From NCBI RefSeq assembly GCF_016718685.1, contig NZ_JADKCX010000075.1:1-21420 (forward strand): a stretch of DNA of 21,420 nucleotides, given 5' to 3'. The notes below the pieces were generated by a model, which was not told the origin of the DNA, searched no databases, and worked only from the letters and a program-made list of their open reading frames with translations. Of this stretch, positions 7,005 to 15,918 are shown piece after piece. How positions within the stretch are numbered: the stretch's first letter is position 1; every line of letters begins with the position of its first letter. A program made the position numbers and the translations under genes. The DNA is from Haliscomenobacter sp. (GTDB lineage: Bacteria; Bacteroidota; Bacteroidia; Chitinophagales; Saprospiraceae).

Positions 7005-9460
7005 CTACTCATTCCGCAGCGAATCCACCGGATTGACGATAGCCGCCCGAATGGCCTGATAACTCAGCGTTAACAGTGCAAAAGCAATCGCCAGTCCCCC
7101 TGCTGCTGCGAACATCCACCACTCAATCGCAATGTGGAACGCAAAATCTTTCAACCATTGCTGCGCAAAATACCAGGCAATCGGTGATCCCAACAGAATC
7201 GAGATACCCACCAACAACAAGAGGTCTTTGGACAACAAGGCTACAATATTCGCAATGGAAGCGCCCAAATTTGCCTTTTAATTTCCCTCGTCCGCCTGCC
7301 AATCATAAAGGAAACCAAGCCAAACAAGCCAATACAGGAAATAAAAATGGCAATCCCCGTAGCTGCGCTCATGATTTTGGAAGTGCGTTGTTCGTTTTCA
7401 TAAAACTTTGCAATATCCTGATCCACAAAAGTATATTCAAATTTTTCGCCAGGATAAACGGCTTTCCAGCTTTGCTCCACCTGCTCCATGGTGGCTTTAA
7501 ATGAATCGGTTCCTTTGCCCTGCGTAGCCAATTTAAGGCTCAGTTCACGGCGCTGCCCCAGGGGGCTAATGGCTAGCACCAAAGGACGGATGGGCTCGTG
7601 TAAAGACCTGCTGTGAAAATCTTTGACTACGCCCACAATCGGATACTCCGTTTTATCCTCAATCAAATTTTTGCCCAAAGCCTCTTGCGGGTGTTTAAAA
7701 CCTAGCTGTTTTAGCGCGGTTTCATTGATCAAATACTCTCGCGTGGAGTCGGCAGGCAACAGATTGCGTCCCGCCAACAGGGTTATGTCGTACAAGTTCA
7801 GGTACGCTGTATCTGCACCTTTGACCAAAAATTCATGGTCTTCGGTTTCTTTTTTGCCTTTAAAGTTAAAAATGCGCGTATTGATTCCCTGGGAAGCAGG
7901 TGCGTCAGCATGAATCGAAACCCCTTTTACCCCAATCAACTGCCGGACTTGGTTGCTCAACAGTGTTCTTTTCTCCGGCTCATATTGGAAAGGTGGCCGA
8001 AAATGTACCACTGCATCCGCATTGAAGCCCATTTCTGCATTTTGCATGAACTTGATTTGCCGCCCAATGATGAGGGTTCCGGCAATCAGCGCCAGGGAAA
8101 AAGTAAATTGGAAAACGATCAAACCTTTGCGCAGCCATTCCACCCCGCTACCACTGCCTTTGCTGGATAACTTGGCTTTCAAAGCCACGGCTGGCCGAAA
8201 ACCCGAGAGCACAAAGGCTGGATACAAACCCGCCAACACACTGACCAGCAAAAGAACGCCTGCGATAAATGACAAAGCACTGGGATTGAATAGGTTAAAA
8301 GTTAAACCCTCGGGCAGAAATTCCTTAAAAAACACCATCGCGCCCTTGGCCAGCGCAATGGAGAACAACATAGCGACCAAGGTAATCACCAGGGTTTCGC
8401 CCAAAAACTGACTGATCAACACGCCTCGGGTGCCACCCAAAACCTTGCGTACGCCCACTTCTTTGGAACGTTGAATCGATTGAGCAGTGGCCAAATTGAT
8501 AAAATTGATGCAGGCAATCAACAAGAGTAATCCTGCCACTAGTGCCAATGCACTGAGTGTTTTGCGGTTCGCAGGAGCCAGGCTATCGTTGAAAATCCCG
8601 ATGGTAGAATAGCGCAGGTCGGCCAGCGCTTGCAGCGGGTACGCCAGTTTGAGCTTGGGGTCTTTATCCACCTGGTATTTTTTGACCAGTTGCGCCAACT
8701 GTTTACTGAGCCGTTCGGTCTGGGTAGTTTTGTCCAATTTGATAAAAACTTGGGAAGAACTGGTGGTGCTGCCCCATTCTTTCATGCCTTCCAGGCCACC
8801 CACGTCGTTTTTTAACCAACTTTGAGAAATGGTGCTGAAAGAAATAAAATCGGTGAAATTCAGGTCAGTCTGTTTCGGCAAATCACTGACAATCCCGGAA
8901 ACAGTCACCAACAAAGAATCGTTGTAATTGATCTCCTGACCAAGCGCCGCGCGAGGTTCAATGTTGCCAAAATAAAAGCGGGCCCGGCTTTCGGTGAGCA
9001 CCACTTTAAAGGGCTCACTCAGGGCCGTTTGGGGAGTCCCGGCCAACCAGTGGTAACTATCGAATACCCGGAAATAGTCAGGTTCAGCGGCAACGACTTT
9101 GTTCTGTTCTTCAAAAACCTTACCCTGTTCTTTTTGTGCACCCAGGCTTATTTTGAGGTTGCTAAAAGTCATAAAATGCCCCACTGCTTCCACTCCTGTG
9201 CATTCCTTACGAATGGCGTCGGGTATCGGAAAAGCGATGCCACTATTGGTCGCATCAAACAGGCCACTGTAAACGGTGTACACGCGGTAAATGCGCTCTT
9301 TGTCGGGATGAAAGGTGTCAAAACTGCGTTGGTGATGAACCAGCAGAAAAATAACCAAACATGCGCTGATGCCAATGGCCAGCCCCATCACGTTGATGGA
9401 ACTATGCAATTTGTACCGCAACAAATTGCGAAAAGCGATTGTGAAATGGTTTTTCAGCAT
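7005..9460 (-). pseudogene. MacB/FtsX-like ABC transporter permease (third of three), one frameshift
   Basis: The two frames (9460-7241 and the one starting by TTG at 7268) make a ~818-residue permease. Order: N-terminal TM helix (NVMGLAIGISACLVIFLL, ~23-40), a MacB-type periplasmic domain, a first FtsX domain beginning LALVAGLLLLIACINFINLATA with the coupling motif EVGVRKVLGG, a second TM helix (GLIVFQFTFSLALIAGTLIIG), a second periplasmic domain, and a second FtsX domain ending YQAIRAAIVNPVDSLRNE. The break is at 7267-7269: the minus strand has CAAATTTGGG where one more T gives REIKRQILGASIANIV, exactly the second coupling motif. Such duplicated permeases are a Bacteroidota/Acidobacteria speciality and are thought to move or extrude substrates with a separate ATPase. 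The ATG is 3 bp past the stop of the preceding permease. A sequencing error is as likely as a true null. Confidence 0.85.
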
Positions 9461-9463
9461 GAT

Positions 9464-11908
9464 TTATTCCGTTTTTAATGATTCTACCGGATTGGCCACT
9501 GCCGCCCGCGCCGCCTGAACGCTGACCGTCAAAGCTGCAATGCCCAAGGCCGCCACTCCCGCGAGTGCAAAAACCCACCACTGTAATTCAATGTGATAGG
9601 CAAAATTTTTCAGCCAATGACTCATGGCGTACCAGGCGATTGGACTGGCAATAAAAAAAGCCAACAGGGTGAGTTTTAGGAAATTTTTATTGAGCAGCAA
9701 TAAAATATCCGCTGTAGAGGCCCCAATGATTTTGCGAATGCCAATTTCCTTTTTGCGCCGTTCGATGATGAACAACACCAGGCCATACAATCCCATACAG
9801 GCGATGAACAAGGCCAGTGCAGTGAACAGATTCAAAATCTGACTTAGTTGGGTTTCGGCCTCAAAATGTTGATTGAGTTTTTCATCTAAAAAACTGTAGG
9901 TGATCGGCACATTGGGCTCAAAGGCTTTCCACTGCTGCTCTACAAAAGCCAGAGATGTTTTGAGTTTTCCTCCAGCAATACGGATGGCTACATAATCTTT
10001 GTACACATAATCGTTGAGCAATTGCAGTGCCAGCGGCTTGATGTTGTGGTGCAGGGATTCCAGGTGAAAGTTTTTGACTACACCTATGACTTGTACTTTC
10101 TGCTCATCATTTGCACCCGCATTTTTGACCAAATATTTGCCGATAGGGTCTTGTAAACCCATCGCCTGAACGGCAGCCTCATTCAGAATCAGGCCGAAGG
10201 TATCCGAAGCGATGTTTTTGGAAAAATTGCGCCCGGCCAGCAGTTCCATGCCCATAGTCGGCAGATAGGTGTCATCAATTTGGTACCAGTTGATGCCCAT
10301 ACCTTTGTTGCTGTTGCCAGGGGTAGAAAAATCGCGGGTTTGGTAGCTCTGTAAGCCAGGCACACCAGTGGAAAAAGAAGCTTGGCGGATATTGCTATTC
10401 TGGAGCAAGGCAGCTTTGAAAGCATCCCGTTCTTCCTCAATCTCCCGATCATTTTGAATCAGCAGTACATTTTCCTTGTCAAAACCCAGTTGGCGGGTTT
10501 TTGAAATAACTGACCTGCTGATTGACCACCAAGGTAGCTGTAATCAGGCCAATCGATACCACAAACTGGAACACCACCAATACATTGCGCAAGCTACTCC
10601 CCTGTAAACCATGCGCTAAATTGTCTTTGAGGACTTGTAAGGGCCGGAAGCGGGTCATGTACAGCGCCGGATAAGCTCCAGCCAATAGCCCAACTATCGC
10701 GGTGATTCCCAATCCCATCAGGGCCATTTGTTTGCTCGACCAAATGGGGTGTAGTGCTCCCTTGCCCAAAAAGCCGTCAGCGCCCTGATAAAACACCTGC
10801 ATCAAGCCAAAGCCTAAGACAGTAGCCAGGCTGCACAACACCAGCGATTCGGTCAAAAATTGAGTGATCAACTGTTTGCCATTGGCACCAACTGCTTTTT
10901 TAACGCCTACTTCTTTGGCCCGTAGGGTTGCTCTGGCCGTAAACAGGTTGATGTAATTGACACAAGCCAGCAAGAGGATAAAAATGGAAATGATGTAGAG
11001 GGTATTGACATAAGTAGCATTGCCATTGGGGGCCATTTCCTGCAAATAATCGGACTTCAAGTGGATGCCGGTCAGGGCTTGAAGCGGAAAATGGAAGAAC
11101 AAGTTGGAGGCATTCGTGGCGTTGTTGGCTTTTTGCAGTTGGGGCAAAGCGTGGGTTTCTACCAATTGTTCCAATTTTCGCTCCACCGTGGCCAACGAAG
11201 CCTGGTCTTTCAAGCGCAGATAGGTGTGCATCACTGGCCAAGTCCAGATGGAGTTGCGGTGCAAGTCGTCAGGGTATGAATTGGACGAGACCAAATATTC
11301 AAACTGCAAATGGGTATTGGCCGGTAAATCTTCAATCAAAGCAGTGACTCGCCAGGGTGTGCCAGCATCCTTGCCGCCGCGCAGGTAACGCCCGACAATC
11401 CGGTTTTGCTCCACCGCCTGTTTGCCAAAATAACGAATGGCCACCTTGCGGGGTAAAACTACCGAGGTAGGTTTTTGTAACGCAGTAGTAGGATCTCCGC
11501 CAAAAACTTACATTTCAAGACCTTGAAAAAATCGGCATCGGCGGCATAAACCTTGGTTTCCCGAAAGATTTTATCAAAGTTATGGTCTGGCCGCATCGTA
11601 AAATCCGACCAGTAATACAGTCTTGCCACTGCCTCTACCTCGGGGATGCTGCTGCGGATGGCCTCAGCCAAAGGGGGTGGGCTGGTGGCAAAACGTTCCT
11701 CCAACGTGCCATCTCCCCAATGGGTATTGACCCGATAAATTTGAGAAGCATTGGAAAAAAAACCGTCATAACTCCGTTACCACTGCACGTATTGCCAAAT
11801 GACCATACAGGCCGCAATGCCGATCCCTAAGCCAAGGATGTTGATGCTGGCCGTGAGTTTGTGGCGCAAGAGGTTGCGCTGGGCGATTTTGAGGTAGTTC
11901 AGCAGCAT
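9464..11908 (-). pseudogene. MacB/FtsX-like ABC transporter permease (second of three), nonsense codon plus two frameshifts
   Basis: Pieces assemble into one ~814-residue permease starting MLLNYLKIAQRNLLRHK (ATG 11908-11906), 8 bp after the stop of the upstream permease. An in-frame TAA (11777-11779) stands at codon 44 in QYVQW-stop-RSYDGFF, where relatives have Glu (GAA to TAA is one change). A missing G at 11497-11498 breaks the conserved FLAGDPTTALQKPTSVVL. An extra base in the AAAAACCC context at 10495-10502 breaks YFKNRQLGFDKENVLLIQ. Between the breaks the reading frames are well conserved: INLFTARATLRAKEVGVKKAVGA is the first FtsX motif, KEIGIRKIIGAS the second, and AARAAVANPVESLKTE the usual end. 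Three lesions in one gene favour true decay over error, though indels also hit its neighbours. Without repair no full-length product is possible. Confidence 0.85.
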
Positions 11909-11916
11909 GGTGACTA

Positions 11917-14292
11917 CTATTTATTGATTAATTGTTCATTGTGCAATGCTTCTACCGGATTGACGATGGCCGCTTTGAACGCCTGATACCCCACCGTCAG
12001 GATGGCGATACCCAGTGCCGCCAAACCCGCCAATACAAACACCCAAGGCTGCAACTCGATGTGATAGGCAAAGCCACCTAGCCACTCCCGCATCAGGTAC
12101 CAGGCAATGGGAAGTGCCAACACAATGGCCAGCAAAACCAGTCGCACAAAATCCATGGAGAGCAGCCTTACCACACTCAATACCGATGCCCCCAGCACTT
12201 TGCGGATTCCAATTTCCTTGCCCCGCCGTTCAGCTGTAAATGCCGCCAAACCAAACAAACCCAGACAAGAAATCAACACCGCCAAGGCCCCAAAATAGCG
12301 CGACAATACCGCCACCCGTTTTTCAGCTACATATTGCGCCTGGTAAGTTTGATCCAAAAAAGTATAGTCAAACACAAAGCCAGGATTGTACTTTTTGTAA
12401 AACTGTGTTAAGGCAGCCAGGGTCTTTTGTTCAGTCCCAGCAGCGATGCGCACCATCACTGTTACAGCATACATGCGGTCAAAGCGGAAGTAGAAAGGTT
12501 TGACAGGTTCGTGTAGAGATTGCAGGTGGAAGTTTTTGACCACCCCTAAAATTTCTACTTTCCTGCCGCCAAAATCGATGACCTGCCCCGCTACGGGTTC
12601 GGACAAACCCATCACGGATATGGCTTCTTCGTTAAAAATCAATTTGCTGGTATCGGAGCTAAAATCTCTGGAAAAAGGTCGACCAGAGCGCATTTCCAAA
12701 CCCAGGGTTTCAATCATGTCGTAACTCACACCTGAATTTTGAAAGGCAATTTTTTTCCCTTTCCAATCCACGTTGGGCATATTGCCACCAGGCCCCATCA
12801 CGATGTTGGTCAACATATTGGCAGCCGATTCCACCCCAGGAACTTTGCGCAAAGCGGCCAAAAAGCCTTCGGGATTGGCCGTGGCCTTTCCTTCCATTTC
12901 AAAGTAGAGCAGATTGTCTTTGTTGTAGCCGAGGTTTTTGTTTTGTACAAATTCGATTTGCTGGTAAATGACCAGTACCGCTACGATGAACACGATCGAA
13001 ATGGCAAATTGAAAAACCACCAGTCCTTTGCGGGCCAGCAATTCACCGCCGGAAGTGCTCAGTTTTCCTTTGAGTACCGCCACTGGTTTGAAACTGGAAA
13101 GGTAAAAGGCCGGATAACTGCCCGCAACGAGGCTCGTCACTGCGGCAATGGCCAGGGCTCCAAGTACCAGGTTAGTGTTCCAGTTCAGGCTGAGTTGTTT
13201 GCCTGTAAGCTCATTAAAAGCGGGCAATAGCAAGACCACCAACAGTACTGCCACCAAAAAGGAGAGCAAAGTCATGGCCGTAGATTCCCCCAAATGTTGC
13301 CAAATGAGAGTGCTTCGCCGGGCTCCAATCGCTTTTTTGATGCCCACCTCCTTGATCCGGTTGGCCGCTTTTGCGGTAGCCAAATTCATAAAATTGACGC
13401 AAGCGATGAGCAGGATAAACAGGGCGATGAGCGAAAAAAGGCGGACGTATTCGATTCTCCCACCTGCCTGGATGCCATTTTCGTATTGGCCGTACAGGTA
13501 GTTGTCGGCAAAGGGTTTGAGGAAGAATTCAACCTTTCCGGCAGGGTTTTTGCGTTGGATAAAATCGGCAACTTTGTTGTCGAACCGCTCCGCGTCAACA
13601 CCTTTTTTCAACACCACGTAAGTATTGAATAGGTTGTCCCAACTCAGTCCCCGACCGATGATGTCCAAAAAAGATTCAAAGGGTAAGACAAAATCAAACT
13701 GCTCGGAGGCATTGGCGGATAGGTTTTTAAATACACCACTGACGGTGCATTGCTTTTTCAAACCGGCTAAGTCCCATTCCAGGCTTTTGCCGAGGGCATT
13801 TTCAGGGGATTTGAACAAACTTTTGGCCAGTTTTTCTGAAATGACAATGGCACTTTTATCAGCCAAAACCTGGGTTTTGGTGCCTTGCAGGAGTTCGTAA
13901 GAAAACAACTGGAAGAAATCTACACTGGCAAATTTACCTACGCCTTTGATTGGGGTATGTTGAGCATTGAGGGTGAATTTGGGGAACCAGGCAGGCGGTG
14001 TAGTTGTAGCGGCCATTTCTACTTCCGGCATTTCAGCACTCAATAGCTCGGCGAGGTGTTTGGGCGTAGCCGATTGGGTAACCACCTTGCCTTCGTTTTC
14101 CAGGTTGCCCATGACCTGAAACAAACGTGGGGCATTTTGGTGAAAATGATCAACGCTTCGCTCATCGTTGACCCAAAGGTAGATCAATAAGGTACAGGCC
14201 AATCCGGTAGACAAGCCGATCAAGTTGATGAAAAAGCTGTGTTTAAATCGTTTGATGTTGCGGTAAATCAACAAGAGGTTGTGGTGAAGCAT
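11917..14292 (-). CDS. MacB/FtsX-like ABC transporter permease (first of three), intact
   Basis: This 791-residue inner-membrane permease is complete. TM1 lies at ~20-41; a MacB-type periplasmic domain at ~45-250; the first FtsX domain starts at ~284 (SLIALFILLIACVNFMNLATAKA) and includes EVGIKKAIGA (315-324) facing the ATPase. A central TM helix (GLVVFQFAISIVFIVAVLVIY) is followed by the second periplasmic domain with the typical GRPFSRDFSSDTSKLIFNEE stretch, and the second FtsX domain has KEIGIRKVLGAS and ends AFKAAIVNPVEALHNEQLINK. It is the promoter-proximal gene of the operon, with its start ~215 bp from the divergent esterase gene. Paralogy with the two following genes over the whole length shows tandem duplication. 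No nucleotide-binding subunit is in the window; related permeases work with a LolD/MacB-type ATPase encoded elsewhere. The substrate is unknown. Confidence 0.92.
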   Translation of the reverse strand: MLHHNLLLIYRNIKRFKHSFFINLIGLSTGLACTLLIYLWVNDERSVDHFHQNAPRLFQVMGNLENEGKVVTQSATPKHLAELLSAEMPEVEMAATTTPPAWFPKFTLNAQHTPIKGVGKFASVDFFQLFSYELLQGTKTQVLADKSAIVISEKLAKSLFKSPENALGKSLEWDLAGLKKQCTVSGVFKNLSANASEQFDFVLPFESFLDIIGRGLSWDNLFNTYVVLKKGVDAERFDNKVADFIQRKNPAGKVEFFLKPFADNYLYGQYENGIQAGGRIEYVRLFSLIALFILLIACVNFMNLATAKAANRIKEVGIKKAIGARRSTLIWQHLGESTAMTLLSFLVAVLLVVLLLPAFNELTGKQLSLNWNTNLVLGALAIAAVTSLVAGSYPAFYLSSFKPVAVLKGKLSTSGGELLARKGLVVFQFAISIVFIVAVLVIYQQIEFVQNKNLGYNKDNLLYFEMEGKATANPEGFLAALRKVPGVESAANMLTNIVMGPGGNMPNVDWKGKKIAFQNSGVSYDMIETLGLEMRSGRPFSRDFSSDTSKLIFNEEAISVMGLSEPVAGQVIDFGGRKVEILGVVKNFHLQSLHEPVKPFYFRFDRMYAVTVMVRIAAGTEQKTLAALTQFYKKYNPGFVFDYTFLDQTYQAQYVAEKRVAVLSRYFGALAVLISCLGLFGLAAFTAERRGKEIGIRKVLGASVLSVVRLLSMDFVRLVLLAIVLALPIAWYLMREWLGGFAYHIELQPWVFVLAGLAALGIAILTVGYQAFKAAIVNPVEALHNEQLINK

Positions 14293-14401
14293 CGTGTGCG
14301 CAGTTTTTTCAAAGCCAATCGTAAAACAAGGCCCAATTTTTATGCCAAGAAAACAAAATAACGTTAAATCAAGTAATTAGATATTTTGAAATCTGGCGCA
14401 C

Positions 14402-14417
14402 TGTTCACCTGTGAACA
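14402..14417. promoter_or_regulatory. Inverted repeat TGTTCAC-CT-GTGAACA
   Basis: Perfect 7-bp arms with a 2-bp spacer in the 215-bp divergent region between the permease operon and the esterase gene. It has the shape of a dimeric-regulator operator. Position relative to either promoter is unknown, and no regulator gene is adjacent. The remainder of 14293-14507 is AT-rich and holds no gene. Confidence 0.4.
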
Positions 14418-14449
14418 CTTTCGTTCGGTTTCGTAAAATTTTGATTTAG

Positions 14450-14469
14450 AATACAAAACGTTTTGTATT
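14450..14469. promoter_or_regulatory. Perfect 20-bp palindrome, LacI-family-like operator
   Basis: AATACAAAAC (14450-14459) is followed directly by its reverse complement GTTTTGTATT (14460-14469), 38 bp before the esterase ATG. The central CG flanked by A/T runs (AAAACGTTTT) is the common core of LacI/GalR-family operators. It most plausibly controls the esterase (and perhaps the permease operon) by carbohydrate-responsive repression or activation; the regulator is not in the window. Confidence 0.5.
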
Positions 14470-14507
14470 TTGTGTATCATTTAGGGCTTGTTTAAACTAT
14501 AAACTAC

Positions 14508-15368
14508 ATGAAAAACTTTTTCCTACTGATCGCAGTGATGAGTACCAATCTCCTTTTTGCTCAAACCAGCAAAGTTTTTGACAACCTTTCCGTCCAAAGC
14601 AAAATCCTCAATATGGAGCGGAAGTACGCCATCTACCTGCCTCCCGATTATGAAACTTCATCCCGGAGTTATCCGGTACTTTACCTCTTACACGGTGCGG
14701 GCGACGATCAAACCGGTTGGGTTCAGTTTGGCGAAGTACAAAACATCACCGATAAAGCCATTGCCGAAGGTAAAGCTACACCCATGATCATCGTCATGCC
14801 CGATGCCAATACCGGACGCCGGGGTTATGCCAACAGTGCTACAGGCACCTGGCTCTATGAGGATTTTTTCTTCAAGGAATTGATGCCTGCGGTAGAAAAA
14901 AAATACCGCATCAAAGCTGAAAAACGCTTTAGAGCCGTTGCCGGCTTATCTATGGGTGGTGGCGGAAGTTTTGCTTATGCTTTGCACCATCCCGAGTTGT
15001 TTTCTTCGGCTTGCCCTTTGAGTGCCGCTACCGGGCCACTGAACCTGGAAATGACCAAGGCACAAATCAAAAGAGGGCCTGATTCCACCGCGACCGCCAT
15101 CCAGGTCGAAGCTTATTACAAACAACAAAGTGCCTTGCACATGATCGAAACCATGCCCGACGACCAAAAGAAGGCCGTCCGTTGGTACATCGACTGTGGC
15201 GACGATGATTTTTTGTTTGAAGGCAATTCCCTTGTCCACATCGCCATGCGCAAAAAAGAGATTCCTCATGAGTTTCGCATCCGCAATGGCGGCCACACCT
15301 GGACCTATTGGCGTGAAGCCCTACCCGATGTGTTAGCTTTTATCTCCCAGGCCTTCCATCAGTATTGA
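14508..15368 (+). CDS. Secreted alpha/beta-hydrolase, esterase D/feruloyl-acetylxylan esterase-like (PF00756)
   Basis: This 286-residue protein has a signal peptide (1-19, ending NLLFAQ) and an esterase fold: PVLYLLHGAGDDQTGW (56-71, oxyanion-hole region), MIIVMPDA (93-100), the nucleophile elbow GLSMGG with Ser148, the acid in DCGDDDFL (probably Asp234) and the catalytic His263 in GGHTWTYW. The family includes carbohydrate esterases attached to xylanases (feruloyl and acetyl groups), siderophore esterases and S-formylglutathione hydrolase; the signal peptide and the LacI-like palindrome upstream favour polysaccharide or sugar-ester hydrolysis in the periplasm or outside the cell (inference). 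No other glycan genes are adjacent. It is followed 54 bp later on the same strand by a small membrane protein gene. ATG 14508 starts the signal peptide directly. Confidence 0.85.
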   Translation: MKNFFLLIAVMSTNLLFAQTSKVFDNLSVQSKILNMERKYAIYLPPDYETSSRSYPVLYLLHGAGDDQTGWVQFGEVQNITDKAIAEGKATPMIIVMPDANTGRRGYANSATGTWLYEDFFFKELMPAVEKKYRIKAEKRFRAVAGLSMGGGGSFAYALHHPELFSSACPLSAATGPLNLEMTKAQIKRGPDSTATAIQVEAYYKQQSALHMIETMPDDQKKAVRWYIDCGDDDFLFEGNSLVHIAMRKKEIPHEFRIRNGGHTWTYWREALPDVLAFISQAFHQY

Positions 15369-15422
15369 CACTAGCCCTACCTCGTTCAGACATTCCTTTT
15401 TCACCTCTTAAATACAACACTT

Positions 15423-15836
15423 ATGAACTCTACCAAACTTTTGTTGGGAACCCTTGCTGGTTTTATCGGCTATTTTATGGGCGGTTTTCTGATGTACACC
15501 ATTGTATTTAAAAATGCCTTAGCTTCTGCCATGCCCAACATGGCTAGTGTACAAATTGAACCCAGAATGGAAGTGCTGGTCTTTGGGAACCTGGTTGCAT
15601 CGTTCCTGCTTACCTGGATTTTTGAAAGATGGGCCAGCATCCGTACACTAGGAACCGGAGCCATCTACGGCGGACTCATTGGTTTTTTGATCACGGTAAG
15701 TTATGACTCGATGATTCACGGAACGACCAGTTTGTTAACTTGGGGTGGGGTATTCCTGGATGGCATCGTGTATGCGATCATCAGTGCTATTGCCGGGGCT
15801 TTAATCGGCTTTACGCTGGGCTACAAACGTAAGTAA
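15423..15836 (+). CDS. Small four-helix integral membrane protein, unknown function
   Basis: This 137-residue hydrophobic protein has predicted helices at ~5-28, 52-71, 77-98 and 107-133. Several helices are glycine-rich (GTLAGFIGYFMGGF, GAIYGGLIGF, AIAGALIGFTLGY), as in small Bacteroidota membrane proteins with DUF names. The basic end YKRK points to a cytoplasmic C terminus. I do not recognise a named family. It follows the esterase on the same strand by 54 bp, so the two may be cotranscribed, but nothing ties their functions together. Confidence 0.7.
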   Translation: MNSTKLLLGTLAGFIGYFMGGFLMYTIVFKNALASAMPNMASVQIEPRMEVLVFGNLVASFLLTWIFERWASIRTLGTGAIYGGLIGFLITVSYDSMIHGTTSLLTWGGVFLDGIVYAIISAIAGALIGFTLGYKRK

Positions 15837-15849
15837 ACGATTTTTTTCC

Positions 15850-15879
15850 GCCACAAAGGCACCTTCGTGTCTTTGTGGC
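15850..15879. repeat. Intergenic hairpin GCCACAAAG...CTTTGTGGC
   Basis: A 9-bp perfect stem (15850-15858 with 15871-15879) with a further CAC/GTG pairing inside, sitting in the 82-bp gap between the membrane protein and beta-propeller genes. It is flanked by A/T runs but has no U-tract after the stem on either strand, so it is not a classical terminator. The 'ccacaaaggcac' wording resembles a short intergenic repeat frequent in Bacteroidota. Confidence 0.5.
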
Positions 15880-15918
15880 TAAAAAATAAAATGAATTGCC
15901 TATTTTCAATTCCTTGCA

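Noticed and set aside
6201..7073. 290-codon open frame on the plus strand
   Set aside because: It lies antisense to the thioredoxin-like gene, whose translation has a signal peptide and family motifs; the plus-strand product has no recognisable domain and runs across the intergenic gap.
8822..9478. 218-codon open frame on the plus strand
   Set aside because: It is antisense to the N-terminal half of a permease with strong family motifs.
15837..15918. Intrinsic terminator after the membrane protein gene
   Set aside because: The stem is good, but the sequence after it is A-rich rather than T-rich on both strands, so I list it only as a hairpin repeat.
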